A stretch of DNA of 64,000 nt from Larimichthys crocea (taxonomy: Eukaryota > Chordata > Actinopteri > Sciaenidae), in NCBI RefSeq assembly GCF_000972845.2, contig NC_040022.1, forward strand, positions 11,378,711-11,442,710, given 5' to 3'. This document shows positions 1-12,754 of the stretch, piece by piece (within the stretch, counting starts at the first letter, position 1; each line of letters opens with the position of its first letter). The translations under genes were made by a program, and so were the position numbers. Under the pieces are notes generated by a model, which was given only the letters and a program-made list of their open reading frames with translations, searched no databases and was not told where the DNA came from.

Positions 1-1113
1 AGCACTCATTTGCTGCCAGTCAGCTCTTTCAATCAGATACCTAAGTCTGCCGGCTGCACAGTTTGCTTAGGGTCTGCCATCCACTGAAGGAGATCATGAT
101 TTGAACATAAAGTAGCTGAAATAAAGAAAAAATTCTAAAAACATATTCAAACTGCTAGAATCACATGCGACTTGTTTCAGTCACAGTTCAGCTCTGCTCT
201 GACGACACGCTGCATCCAATTCTTCTTTTACTCTTTGATGACGGTTTTGGAAATCAAGCTCCACAGATGGAGCAGAAAAGGCAGCCTCATAAGACATTTT
301 CCAGATTGACTGTGGTAATAATAAATAAGAGTTGGCCTCAAAACCAGCATTAAACAGGCCCCGGGGCTAAATTATTGAATAATATAGTATTGATAAATTT
401 CAACGTTGTCGGTGTGCTGTCAGTATCAGAGAAATGAAGACAGATTAGTTTTATCCCTCTTAAAGAACAACAAAAAAGAACCAGTAAGAGTTAGGGTTGC
501 AAAATTGGTAGAGGTAGAGTTGGAAACTTTCCATGGGAATTAACAGTAATTTATGGGAATAAACTTGGAATTTACAAAATTGAAGGTTGGCCCTTAACAG
601 GGAACTTAAATATAGTTGGGGAAAATATATTTTAGCATAATCGTGACTAAGACAACCAGATTTCATGCAGGTCCACTTGAATATCTGCTGTTCCTCAATC
701 ACATGCACATAGCACACTGCTAACTGCAGGGCTACTGAGGCCACGCCCCCTACCTGCACAGGTGATTTCTGTACCTGGACCACACTTTAGAGCCCAGAGC
801 ACACATTTGAGCTCGTGGACTACATAATATTGTTTAATAAAACAATTAAAACTTTTCCGTTTTGGAATATTTCCAAAATTCCCCAGCTTACCTTACCTAA
901 TTTCTGGAAATTTACCAGAAACTTTCCACCTCCTTGAACTAGTAAGACTACGGTTTGCGGTCCAGTGTACAGGATTTAGTTCCGGATAAGCAGTGTTTGG
1001 TTAGTAGTTCTGTTCAGTCTCCCTGATGGCACAGACCAGGTTATGGGTATGAAAATATTTTAGCATGAGGCCCACTGTCCGCCACCCACAATGCATTGTT
1101 CTTCTGTTTGCAG
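1..1113 (+). other. pex12: pex12 intron (3' part)
   Basis: This stretch precedes the acceptor of the last pex12 exon (a pyrimidine-rich run ending TTTGCAG at 1107-1113). I see no exon in it: no open frame resembles the N-terminal half of PEX12, so the earlier exons must lie left of the window. Part of it (about 517-933) looks like a dispersed repeat, listed separately. Confidence 0.7.
517..933. repeat. Candidate nonautonomous DNA element
   Basis: The left end (GTTGGAAACTTTCC near 519-532) and the reverse complement of the right end (GGTGGAAAGTTTC near 915-930) are similar, and the interior is AT-rich with further GGAAANTTTCC-like half-palindromes. This looks like a short transposon with imperfect terminal inverted repeats inside the pex12 intron. 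I cannot name the family and did not find clear target duplications. Confidence 0.35.
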
Positions 1114-1561
1114 CCTGCTGCAGCGAGCGTGGTGGTTGATGTCACAAGCGGCGAGGGGCGTGGCCGTGTCCCTCTCCACCTCCCTCTCCATGGGCGTCTT
1201 CTTCCTGCAGTTCCTGGAGTGGTGGTACTCGTCAGAAAACCAGAGCACCATGAAAACCCTCACATCCCTGCCCGCTCCTCCGCCCCCACTCCACCTGCAG
1301 GAGGAGGAGGAGCAGCAGAGCGGCCGGGATTCTTCGCCAGCCTTGGCCAATCACAGCGAAGAAACTCAGACCACCACCGACCGCAGGAACTGCCCGCTGT
1401 GCCGGAGGCTTCGCACAAATGCCACGGTGCTGTCCACGTCCGGCTTCGTCTTCTGTTACCGCTGCATCTACACGTACGTGAAGGCGAACCACCGCTGCCC
1501 CGTCACCGGGTACCCGACTGAACTACAGCACCTCATCAAGATCTACTCGCTGGAGAGTTAA
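1114..1561 (+). CDS. pex12: pex12 last coding exon (PEX12 C-terminal half, partial gene)
   Basis: PEX12 is an integral peroxisomal membrane protein. With PEX2 and PEX10 it forms the RING ubiquitin-ligase complex that recycles the import receptor PEX5. The exon starts after TTTGCAG; its first base completes a split codon and 148 codons follow to a TAA stop. The reading begins with a hydrophobic segment containing [17 protein letters not shown], which closely matches the last membrane segment of vertebrate PEX12. A proline-rich stretch and an acidic, Glu-rich insert follow. The RING-like zinc domain comes last: NCPLCRR, then VFCYRC, then [18 protein letters not shown] at the C terminus. As in known PEX12, the zinc finger has fewer ligands than a canonical RING. 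The Glu-rich linker between the membrane segment and the RING looks fish-specific (inference). Identity is very secure; only this exon is present. Confidence 0.97.
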
Positions 1562-1824
1562 CTTCAGACTGCTGTCAGAGGACAGAGTTATGTAAAGATA
1601 AAAACATACAGTATAATACTGTATTTTTTTTATTTATTTTTTGGTTAAGTACACTGTGATTTCTTTTTGATAAAATAATATACGAGGTTAATTAGATGTG
1701 ATGCTGGAATCAGCTTGTGTCACATTGAATACAATTAAGGATTTTCTTAACTGCAGTAACTGTACTCACTTGGTTGCAGCTAATGAATATTTTAATGTGA
1801 CGTCAATCTTTTGTTATAAAATGA

Positions 1825-1830
1825 AATAAA
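1825..1830 (+). terminator. pex12: pex12 candidate poly(A) signal AATAAA
   Basis: This is the first good AATAAA on the + strand downstream of the pex12 stop. It sits in an AT-rich tail that would make a 3' UTR of about 280 bases. A poly(A) site about 15-25 bases further on would end the transcript well before the convergent hdac5 transcript. Inferred from the motif only. Confidence 0.5.
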
Positions 1831-1849
1831 ATGACATAAAAGAAAAATA

Positions 1850-2995
1850 ATGATAGCATGTACAAATGCCTTTGAGCGACAGTTCAAAATGAATCAGGAG
1901 AAGACAGCTGTGCAGTGACGTTTTAGCATTATAATTTTCATCTAATAATTCATGTTGGGAGATAAAATGTAAAGAAAATATAAACGAAAAATAAAGGAAA
2001 AATATTAATGAAATAAAAATTTAAAAGGGGGGATGCTTTGGGATAACTTTGGGTTTTCAGTATTTCTAAGGTCCTGACCACTGTCTTTTTTTTTTCTTTC
2101 TTTGTGCTCATAAACATGAATATTTTTATTTTAAATCAGACCTCTGAAAGTTAAACTTCTCACAAATATTTCATCTAAAACTGTTATGTGTGAAAATGAA
2201 AAGCTGAAGCTGGATGCTGTTAAGTTAACACTGTGGTCAACAATGGTTCCCAGCCTGGGGTTTTTCTTGATTTTAAGGAAGTGTATATATATATGTATTT
2301 TTTATATAGTTGGCTTATATCACCATTTATTATTCAGTATTTATTTCTATGAAGGAAACCAAATAAAATGAGCAAATAAAATGCAGCTATCAGATAACTC
2401 ATCTGATATTGACAAGAATATTCTGTTATTGTTATGTATTGAATAGAATATAAAATGTCACTTAGTCAGGGGTCATCAGTTCACTTAAAGGACCATGTAG
2501 GATCTCATGGTATCTAGCAGTGCAGTTGCTAATAGCAACCCCATTGTTTCACCCTCTACAGGGAAACTATGAAGGCTGGGAAACGTGAAAAAAACAAACA
2601 AAAAAAAACGTGAATCTACAGTAGAGCAAGTGTTTAGTTTGTCCGTTCTGGGCTACTGTAGAAACAACATAGTGGCCTCTGTGGAAGGGGACCTGCAGCA
2701 CCTGTGGACGTAAAAGTCTTATTCCGGTCAGGTCACAAAAACATGATTCTTATTTTCAGTGTAATGAAAATATGTATGCAAAGTATATTCAATTTCTGTC
2801 ATATTCTTTAAATGGAGCCTCCTAAATTGTACACACCTTTAATGATAGAAAAGTGGTCCCTTAAAGATTAAAGGGTTGGAGCCACGACATAATGAAGAGC
2901 TGTAATACGTGATGTTTCTGATTCTGTGGTGACACTGTTGAGTTTGGAATCTTCAAACCATAAAAGAACAGGGAGATGCAACGTGAAGTCGGTGA
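1850..2995. other. Intergenic space between convergent pex12 and hdac5 tails
   Basis: AT-rich sequence with no credible open frame. It contains a dispersed repeat (about 2640-2870) that recurs near 61050-61275. The two genes point towards each other here, so this is the shared terminator region. Confidence 0.55.
2640..2870 (+). repeat. Dispersed repeat family B, copy 1
   Basis: The segment beginning GGGCTACTGTAGAAACAACA and continuing through GACTCC-like, GGTCACAAAAACATGATT and CTTATTTTCAG text is clearly related to 61050-61275 in the same order and spacing. I recognise it as a common interspersed repeat of percomorph fish, but cannot name the family. Confidence 0.6.
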
Positions 2996-3000
2996 ATTGC

Positions 3001-3006
3001 TTTATT
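3001..3006 (-). terminator. hdac5: hdac5 candidate distal poly(A) signal (AATAAA on - strand)
   Basis: On the - strand the text reads CTCAATAAAGC. It is the most distal plausible signal before the pex12 tail. Other TTTATT hexamers lie nearer the stop (for example near 3113, 4567, 4636 and 6134), so shorter 3' UTRs are possible. The choice is inference. Confidence 0.35.
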
Positions 3007-6000
3007 GAGTTTCCAGACAAGTTTAACAACAGGCCCACTTAAAAAAAACAAAGAAACAGATAATCAGGATCAACATCACAACATTACAGTGAGTAAAAAA
3101 TAAAAAAGGGGGGCTTTATTTAAATGTCCGCAAACCCCCTGAAATGAAACTGAGTGTGAAGAATCACAAGAGTCACCTTCTTCCCTTTTTTAAGCTCCTG
3201 CAACACAATTCAGCGACAGGAAATCAGGACAAGAAGAAAAAAAAAAACGGGCTGAAACTTTCGGAAAAAAAAAGGGACAAGTATCATCATCAATAATAGT
3301 CACAGTAATAGATTGCTCGAATAGCGTGTATTGCACATGTGTACACATATATGCACTTTATATACATGTGAGTCGGCAAGAACTAGACACATGTTGTATT
3401 GTCGCAACAAGAAAGAATCTGGATTCAAACGACAGCACAGACAGGTAATAGTCAGGAATGTGCTTGTGATCAGTTCCAACGAAACTGCTGTTTTTTTTTT
3501 GTTTGTTTTTTTCTTCCAATTTTTCAGTCACGAGAGCCGGACGAGAGAAAGGTAACAGAGAGAACATCTCCCCTCGAAAAACACGAGGTAAAAGAGAGAG
3601 AGAGAGAGAGAGAAGGTGACAGTCACACTTGATACTGAACCTCCTCTGTCCCACCCGAAAAATCCAAAGATACCCCTCCAACCCACCCCGACGACCGCAT
3701 CATAGCAGGACACTACATTTACACCACAGTATCAAACATATCAAGAAATATACAGTATTAACTCGTGTAGCAAAATATTCTGTGTGTGTGTCGTCGTGAA
3801 AGTGTGTGTTTCACATCAATATGTGTGTGTGTGTGTGGGTGGCAGCGACAGTAAAGCTGTGCCGCCTCTGGACTGGGGAGGTTTCATCGCGCTGTCGGCA
3901 CCAGTCGTTGTATTGTTAAGAGTTTTAAAGGTCTGGGATAGCAACCCCCCCACTGGTGCGGATGGTTCTCTTGGTGCCCCCCTTTTTCATTAAGACTCAG
4001 GACCAGAGCCCAGACGGCCATGGTGCCTCCTCTGAACTCCCGTTTGTGCCGGTACAAACCAACCAGAACCGAGCTGCACTGAAACAACCTCTTAGAACTT
4101 CACAGTCCGTAATCTGTGCTTATGTGTTTCCCCCTCTGATCAGCCAAGCAGCAACCACCCCGACATAAAGGGTTGAGTCAGTTTTGTCACAGAATGGGTC
4201 TTATTTTTGTTGTTCTGGTTGTCATTTCTGTTGACGACAAACTGATAATTCAATGTAATGGCCCAGTGGGTCATCAGAGAAATCAGGGCATTGGCGGGTT
4301 AGAATCATGACTTTAGAAACGCAAATATTTGCTTTGATGGTTTCAAACGAACAATCGTTTGATCAACCTGAAAAGCACTCTTTGGTTTAACTGCTCACAA
4401 CTCAAACGTATTCAATCTACTAAAGGTTGCTAGCAGACAAATGTCACAGGCCAAAAAAGATAGTTTGCTAATCTAAACCAAGGTAAAAAACTGGTATGGT
4501 AAAATTGTCACGAAATGTACCTGAAAACCTTTAGCGCAGGTACAACGGGGTTTGTTGTGTCTCTTGCCTTATCAAACATATTTTTTTTATTAACGTTCTT
4601 GCGTTCCCAGATTAACTTGGTGAATACAGCATTTTTATTTATGGGAATGATGAACAAAACTACAAAAAAGGCCCAGCTTGTAACCAGAAATAACCCAGTG
4701 ATTTGAAAAAATAGAGCTATTTTAAGCTGCAGTTCCTCTAATGACCACTAGATGTCGCCCCAGTGACAGGAAAAATACCAAATTCTTCAACAGACAATCA
4801 GAATCTATTACTTGTTTGTGGTAATTTTATAAAATATTTCAGAACATATTAAGGCATTTTAATGGGTTATAAATAGCTTCACTTGTCAGCTGTGGTAGTT
4901 GCTGCTTGCTTGTCCCACCACAGCTGTTTCTGTTGTTCCTTTGCGCCCCGCCTGAACTCCAGTCGAGCTCAGATGTCGGCGGCTATCGTGTTCGATAATT
5001 TTCATGTCCAACTACCTCCCCAACAAGAGGCACTACTATTACTGACTGCTGATATAATGGACACAATGGCCTTAGTGTTTACATTAGTACAAAAAGACTG
5101 CACTGAACAGCCTGGAAACACAGCTCAATAAATCAATCAATCTGTTGATCAATCAATCAATACTTTGTCCTTTCCACTTGACAGATAATAAACACACAAA
5201 CAGCACTCAACCACAGGGAGCTCCACGAATGATGTAAGCGTGTGATGCTGTCTGCTGTGTTACCATGGCAACGTGAAAGCTGGACAGACTCTTTCTCTCT
5301 CGCTCTCTGCTCTAAGTCACTGCTGTCCTGTCAGTGTTGTATTGCTTTGAACAGAGGAGACCCTGGAGGAAGCAGCGTGAGCTACAACACTCGCTACACC
5401 ACCGAGGGTTCTGGCAAAATGGACTTTAGTGAGGTTGAGGATTGTGTCCGGCAGAGTCAGCTATACAAAGTGACTCTGAACTGTTTCTGACTTGAGTTTC
5501 TGTAGTTGTGATTAATAGGCTGGTCCAGTTCTGAAACGTTGTGTCCACTGGGGGGAGAGGAACGTTCGCTTATGTCTCCAGCCTCCGATAAGTTTTGTCA
5601 GTTTGTAAAAAAATGATACACATCTCTGAAAAAGAGCTCTAAAGCTGGAGCTGGAGGTTGGAGGTGGCACTTGCCTGCCACTCAGTGAACCCAAGCTTGC
5701 TGTAATTCGCATGTTTGAGCCATGGTGGCCAGCAGTGAATGGGATGTTTATGGAGTGAACTTGAACAAACCTTTTGAGTTCCTGTTCATACATTTTAAAG
5801 CTTTTATGAGTTCTAATAGGTTGCTCACAAATAGCCAAAAGGTTCAGAGCCAATCGTTAGCTTGTGATCAAACAATTTATAAAGATACTTTTGATTGATC
5901 TCTTTATGTAACAAAACAATTATGCAGTCTTGGATCATCATTTAAGCCATCAAGTGGTTCATTAGCCCTGATGCTGGAACAGCGTGGTGGTTACAGAGCC

Positions 6001-6856
6001 GTTTAAACCATTTGTTACAGTGAGAATATTAAAAACAAATTTTTCCTATCCACTTCAATGTGGGGAAATGATAACTGCCAGCAAAGACACTAACAAAAAC
6101 ATATGATGTGTCTCTCCATTCACTTCAGTCATTTTTTTTTATTTTTGTGTTGCACACTGTTAAAAAAAAAAAAATCACATAATTGCATGCAAAAATGATT
6201 TTACTGCCCACAGCTGGCTTTGTGTTGCCGCTCCTCGACTGTGACAAAATAGCTAAGACTCTGAGGTATTCTATTTACTGACCCCACGACTGTGGTAGCT
6301 TCTGCTTGGCTTGCTGACCTGCACGACACTTTTAAAATGAAAACTGCTCTAAGTGACTTATGACTCATTAGCTAAGCTATCAAGCTAATAATCTTGGACA
6401 TCCATGGTTTTGAACCTTCTGTTCCCACTGGGACTTCTTGCGCTATCTTTGATTTATATGGTGTGAAGTTTAATGGAAGCAACCTTTCTTGGGGGTACGT
6501 CGCATATTTTTGGTTTTACAATGTTACAATTACCTCACATTTTTCCCCATCTTATGTGTCAATACATAAGATTTTTCAACATTGCTGCTATAATAAACTT
6601 TTGGAGCTGGTCGGTGACTAAAATGTCAGTATGATTGCGCTGTGACAGTCAGGGCTAATGAATAACAGAATTCAAGAAGGGGCTAGCGAACTCCCAGTTG
6701 GACTACAAAAAAGCATCATTGCTGGACCGACCTATTACCCAATCATAACCTTTGACCTTGATATCCACTTTTCTGTAGTTGGTGCTGTTTATCTGTAGAG
6801 GGCAGCGCTGCGTGGACGGTCCTGCCAGAGGAACCTGCAGCTCGCTGCTCAACCTC

Positions 6857-6857
6857 C

Positions 6858-6889
<32 letters not shown>

Positions 6890-6890
6890 C
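6857..6890. repeat. (CAA)n microsatellite
   Basis: About eleven CAA units in the putative hdac5 3' UTR; on the hdac5 sense strand this is (TTG)n. The polyglutamine open frame crossing it is an artefact of the repeat. Confidence 0.9.
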
Positions 6891-7188
6891 CACTACGACG
6901 ACAACATCCAGCCACCTTCAACATCTGTAAACAAACAGCTGGTGGTCTGATGACATCAGACCCATGTGCTTACTTCCTGTCAAACAGCCAAACCTTTAAA
7001 ACATATATATATATATTTATATAGAATATTATTTTTTCTTTTTTTATACAAAAAGAGAAAGTATTTTGTGTTTTTATACATATATGTATGTACAGATATA
7101 GAAAAGTGACCACACTGAGTCTGCTGTGACATAACTGTAGGCGACAGGACAGGAGACAGTATTTACACCAAACAGGAAATATTACAAT

Positions 7189-7190
7189 AA

Positions 7191-7234
<44 letters not shown>

Positions 7235-7236
7235 AG
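7189..7236. repeat. (GAAA)n microsatellite
   Basis: About twelve uninterrupted GAAA tetranucleotides within the putative hdac5 3' UTR, so (TTTC)n in the transcript sense. Confidence 0.95.
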
Positions 7237-7344
7237 AGGGATGTGGTGGTCGGTGTGCGGTGTTTCATGCCACAATCCCACAATCCCCCTTTCAGAGAAG
7301 AAGGGACAAGGGGGCTCAGGGTCACACGACTCTCAACCAAAAAC

Positions 7345-7347
<3 letters not shown>

Positions 7348-7393
<46 letters not shown>
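7348..7393. repeat. (GA)n microsatellite
   Basis: About 23 uninterrupted GA dinucleotides, reading as (TC)n on the hdac5 sense strand. Confidence 0.95.
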
Positions 7394-7396
<3 letters not shown>

Positions 7397-8552
7397 TGGT
7401 GGTGTGACGTGATGCAGCTTCATTAAGTACATATTCCAAAAGAATGAATACTGCTGAAACAGGCCTGATCCTGAGACACTCACCAGATCCCATAAAAGTC
7501 TGATTGAATATTATTATTTAACGTTACATTAATATTCAATGGAGATTTTTACTGGAGATGTCTAGTGTGTAGTGATGGCTTTAGAGGCTTTTCTTCAGTC
7601 TGTTGGGAATACCTGGTATGAACGTTTGGAAAGAAAACACAATTCTTCCTCTGCAGTTGAAATACATTTCTGAATATAGATTGATATCAGCTTGTGGTTT
7701 TCTCTCTCGCCGTCTCTCACGGTTGCTAAATATTGAGATAAGAACAAATTAAGGCATCCAGATGAAGAAACAAAGACTTGAAAAAAATTTAACTGACCGA
7801 CTGAAACAACAGCAGTATGTGTGTGTGCATCAGTGTGTTTCTTCAGTCCTGATTGGCTGGTTGGTTTGCTGAGATGCTGCGGCGATGGTGTTTTTGTGGT
7901 TTCTGATTGGACGGTTAGTTTTTTTTTTTTTTTTTTAAAAAGGCACCTAGTTCCTCCTCCTCCTCTGCTCATTTTAAAAACAGGTTATTATTCCTCCTCC
8001 ACCAGCCGAACCTCCATGTGTTCGCTCAGCCTCGTCTCTCTCCGACCGACAGACAGACAAGGAGACAAGTCGTCTGCTTGTTGTCATTCATTCTGATTCA
8101 AATTCAGGTTTTCCCACAGTCGTCGTCCCGCTGTGTGGAAACAGAGGAGTACGGACTAAAACAGAAAGACAGAAGAGCGACTGGGTGGTGGAAAGGAAAA
8201 TTCAGTGGTGCCGTGTACAGGTGGTAAAGTATATAGGTCACAAGACGTGTCTCCTCGCTGACCCGCTCCTCCTCTGGTTTCCATGGAGATGCTAACAAGT
8301 CGTCTGCTCCTCCTTGGGCTGATGAACCAATAGAAAACAAACGTGTCCATGTTTTTCATAAGCCCCGCCTTCTCCTGCCTCCGTACTGTTCTCCTCAGCC
8401 AATCGGAGTCCTCCACAACGGCACTATTCCACTCACACTGCTGTGTGTGTGCCTCCTCACACTCTGCGGAGGAAGAGGAGAAGGAAGAGGAAGAGGAGGT
8501 GCCAGAAGGAGGTGAATGTGGAGTTTTTGTGTGGTTCTTGTTTAAGCTCCTC

Positions 8553-8592
8553 CTACAGTACAGGCTCTTCTTCCATTGGCTCCTCTGTGGAC
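8553..8592 (-). CDS. hdac5: hdac5 coding exon 28 (C-terminal tail and stop)
   Basis: The acceptor is CTGCCCACAG; the first base completes Arg1114, then twelve codons end [10 protein letters not shown] and a TAG stop at 8553-8555. This acidic tail matches the [12 protein letters not shown] ends of HDAC4 and HDAC5 (human HDAC5 ends EEPMEQEPAL). The exon is too short to be seen as an open frame and was found by the tail motif plus phase. Confidence 0.95.
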
Positions 8593-10753
8593 CTGTGGGC
8601 AGTTAAAAAAGCAATTCATTTTAGTTTTGTGTTACACCTTGTGACACAAATGCTTAAGCACTATCTCATAATAGACCCTTTTTAAGCCCCGCCCATTTTT
8701 GCTCTAAGCTCCAATAACATTTGAAATACATTTTTAAATTGGCTAGCCAATGTTATCAAAATGGTAATCACTAAAGCTAATCTACATCAATCGTTAGCTA
8801 GCATCTTGCAGCAAAACGCTAGCTAACTAGCTAGATAATTTACAGCAACTGTCAGTTAGCCAGTCAGATTACATTTTTGCTAACGTGAGCTAACGCAAGA
8901 TGAGATTATATATGTTGCTCTTATCTTTTAGTCATCTACAAAATGTGCTTGCCTTTGTAATGTAGATGAACGTAACACATAAGCATATCTCAGCTCCACT
9001 GTTATTGGAGCACAGAGCAAAAAGAGGTGACTTGACTAGTGGCTGTTGTTCATAGTTACTTTGTGTTGCTTTGAAGTTAATGTAACTACATTTTTTTTGA
9101 TTGGTGTTCGTCAAGGATCACTGTTAGGACCCCTTCTGTTTATAGTCTATGTAATATTGATTTACCACAACAGTGACAAAACAGCTGTTCTAGCCGCTCC
9201 AATTGTGGATGTGTCTGTTACTATGTTTCCTCTCTTCATTTAATTTCCACTTTTTTAAGTAAACAGGGCAACTAAAAAGCTAATGCTTAATGCTGCAGAC
9301 AGTGGCAGAACCACTAATATCAGCACTTGACTGACACACGTCCAAGTTTGTACTGTACTTCTATACTCTGTGTACTTCTGGTTCCTTGATAATGCTCTGA
9401 ATGTGTCATCGCGTTTCACTGCTGACCTGCTGGTTTCCGTGTTGTCAGGAATGGAGCTTGGCTGCTCAACATCAACACTAAGGGAGGCCATGGCGCTGAC
9501 CGTTTCTGCCTCGTCCTCCGATTGGGCTTGAGCCCCCAGGGGGCCATCCAATAGCGAGTGGCCACTTGTCTGAGACAAACTCTGGAGACAAGACCAGTGT
9601 TTACCTGCAAGGACAGAGAGAAAGAGAGAAAGACGTGGATTGAGGATCAAGACCTCTTTGTAGCTTCTCATCGTTGGGTATATTTACAGTGTGTGTGTGT
9701 GTGTCTTACTCTGGATCTCTATTACTCTCTCTAGTGAGGCCCATGCTTTTGGACATGGCTTCTCTTGAGGCCACTGAAAGACAGAGTCACACTGGGAGAG
9801 ACAGAAAGAGTGTGTGTTTTAACAGAAATGCATGAAATCAATTAAAACTAGAATACCACTGACTGGAGGCTTGTGCTAAAGGAATCAACAGTCGCTCCAA
9901 CAGTTAGATGAGTACAAAGCTTTGAGTCACAGCTTGCTTAGCCTAACTAGCCGACTTTTTTTGATTTCTTGATTAACAGCAACAACAACAACAACATCCA
10001 TGTTGTTTTACAATAAAATGTGCAGCGTGAAGGATTGTCAGAGCTGGAAGACACTGTGTGTTGATCTGTTACATCAGTTATAATTACACCGGTTCTCCCA
10101 CACATTGATGTTGACTTGTCAGAATGCGTTGGAATGTGTTTTTCTAGTTTCTAATTTCCTATAGGTAACAACATATGTAAACAGACACTGTCTGACTGTG
10201 GTCATTCAAACTGTGCTAATATAAGGAGAGTCATTTGTTTTTTATTGTAGATGTGTAGATGTTCATATGGTCTTCTGTAAGCAGTGAGCAACCAGAAGTT
10301 ATGAAAAGAAAGCGGCAATGTATTAAACTGAATAGCACGGCCTGCCAGATATGAGATATGGCTTGTCTGCAAACTTGGCAACCTCACTGTAAAGACTCAG
10401 TCACTGCACCTAAAAAGTTCATGCCACTTCCGCTAGAACCACAAACTGTTTGTGAATGAGTTCTATAACATGTTAATTACTCATTTGTTTGAACCTGGCT
10501 AGCTGTTTCTCATGTTTCCAGCCTTCGTACCAAGTCCTGACTACAGCTCTGTTACTTGATATCAATCCACTCATCCAACTCTCAAAAATAAAGAGAAAGA
10601 TAATCCCAAAATGAGTCTAAGTTGGTTGATTGTTAAACCATATAATATTTGCATATTGTTCACAGAGATGGTGGCCAGCACCTCCAGGTTCAAAAAGACT
10701 AGCATGGCTCACGTTTGATACATAAACACAAATAATTACTGCTGACATTCTGA

Positions 10754-10784
<31 letters not shown>

Positions 10785-11149
10785 TCTCCCAGCAGTGCAG
10801 AAACACAGGCCTCTGATGCGTCGCATATGGCAGTGAGGTCATGACCGCCTTCCAGCGCCATGACAACGCGCCCGCCCGCCAGACCCATCAGCAGATGCGT
10901 TAGCTGCCCGAAACCTGCCAACACACAAACTAGTCTTAGTCAACACTATTTAAAACTTGTGTTGTGTCGTTGAGGTAGTGTTAAAAAAAAAAAAGACTGG
11001 CCTGGTCACCGTGGTAACCGGCGTACTCACACTTGGCAGAGACATTGTATCCTCCCAGAGGAGACTGATGACCCTCGACTGCGTCGAAGCCTGCAGACAC
11101 CAGGACCACATCTGGACTGAACTTCTGAGCGATGGGCATCACCACACTC

Positions 11150-11204
<55 letters not shown>

Positions 11205-12719
11205 GGACATTTTAAATCACGTTGTTACTTTAACATGAAGCCACTTGAACTGCCCACTGGGGATTTTTTTGTATCGACTCACTAATGTAAGTCAAAGTGC
11301 TTTGGGATTAAGAGAGCAAACATTTTGTGCAACATGAAACATTTCCAACACGAGCAGAGATGTCTACACTGCCAAGAGCCACACAGTGTCCACTCACATT
11401 TCACCCATGCCTCTCTGTGGACCTCAGTAATGATGTCACCATTTATTAAAAAAAAAAATTAAATCTAATCGTTCTAATGTTTACCTGAAGGCAGTGAGGT
11501 ACTCCACGTCACCCATAGGTGGCTCCACTCCTCCAGTCCACGCTATGTTCACATTAAAACCGACACCTGCACCTGATCCCACCTGCAGAAAGAGAGATGT
11601 TAATATCGTGCGTCTCTGACGTGAAAGATGGTAACAGGATTATAAATTATGAAACAAACACCAAAGAATCATTTATGTCTGTAAAATTACAAATAAATGA
11701 CTTGGACTGTTTAAAATGTACTACACAGTGGTGACCTGTCAATAGTGGGTGAACTTGTGGTGCCTCAAGAGCCACAAAACTTCAAGCAAGCTTCATGAAT
11801 TATTCAAAATGAGCAAATGAATCTGTATTCTCTTTGTAACTATCTTCCTCCTGATACCAGCTCAGTCTAACACATGTAAATGCGTGTGAAAAGGGTGGAA
11901 AAGACGACTCACTTAAACCAACAAAACACTGGGATTCATGAGTGTTTCTCACGTTATCAATAACTGCAGCGCATCATTAGAGAAGCAGAGACTGCTCTAT
12001 AAAATAAAGTATTAAATGTGATCTGATGTCAGCCATTTGCAGCTGCACTGGTCCAGCAGATGGCAGCAGGGAGCCTTCAATAGACAGAGGTATTTTTTTA
12101 TTTGCATTATATTTTTGCATTGCTGTAACTATCACAGAAGCAGAACATTAGCAACTTAATACAATATTTGATGAAAAACATAATGAATGTACATCCAGCA
12201 TCTATGTTGAATTTTAACGTTTACATTTAAATAATGAAGTCCAAGGTTGGTTTGGTTTTCTAAAGAAGGACATCCGAGCTGAGCTGATTGATGGAGTGTG
12301 TTTGCTTTTCTTTATTTAGTCTTCAAAGTCTACAGCGCTATTCCACTGATCCATTGGTGGCAGCAACGCAGCAAGAAACGTAACAATGTAGCAGCAAGAG
12401 GCGGAGAAGACTGCAGGTCAATGGAAGCAGTCAAAGTTGAAACGATACCGCTTGTACAAATGTTTTATGAAGAAGGAAACACATTAGTCAGACCTCAAGG
12501 ATAGACACACAGTGTGTAATGTTTAGTGTAGCATTTTTTTCTGCTAAGATAAGGCTGCACCGATACCCTGAGGGGAAAATTCAGCGCACAGCTAAAGGTC
12601 AGACAGAGTGTGTGTGAATCTCAGTCAGTGTTTCCAGTGTGTGTGGTGATGAGAGGAAGCACCAGTGTGGTACTTTTTTCAACACGTGGGGACAACTATT
12701 TCTGAATTCTCACCTCTAC

Positions 12720-12754
<35 letters not shown>

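Larger units (their letters stand above)
3007..8552 (-). other. hdac5: Putative hdac5 3' UTR
   Basis: No coding exon is visible between the hdac5 stop and the candidate poly(A) signal. The region holds simple repeats, (CAA)n, (GAAA)n and (GA)n on the + strand, plus unique AT-rich sequence. All long open frames here are low-complexity or lack any family resemblance. A 3' UTR of several kb is in line with class IIa HDAC genes generally, but its true extent cannot be fixed without transcripts. Confidence 0.4.

Noticed and set aside
1091..1113. ATG at 1091 as the start of a short PEX12-like protein
   Set aside because: The ATG lies in the intron before the TTTGCAG acceptor. Homology to PEX12 starts only after the splice site, so this is an internal exon of a longer gene.
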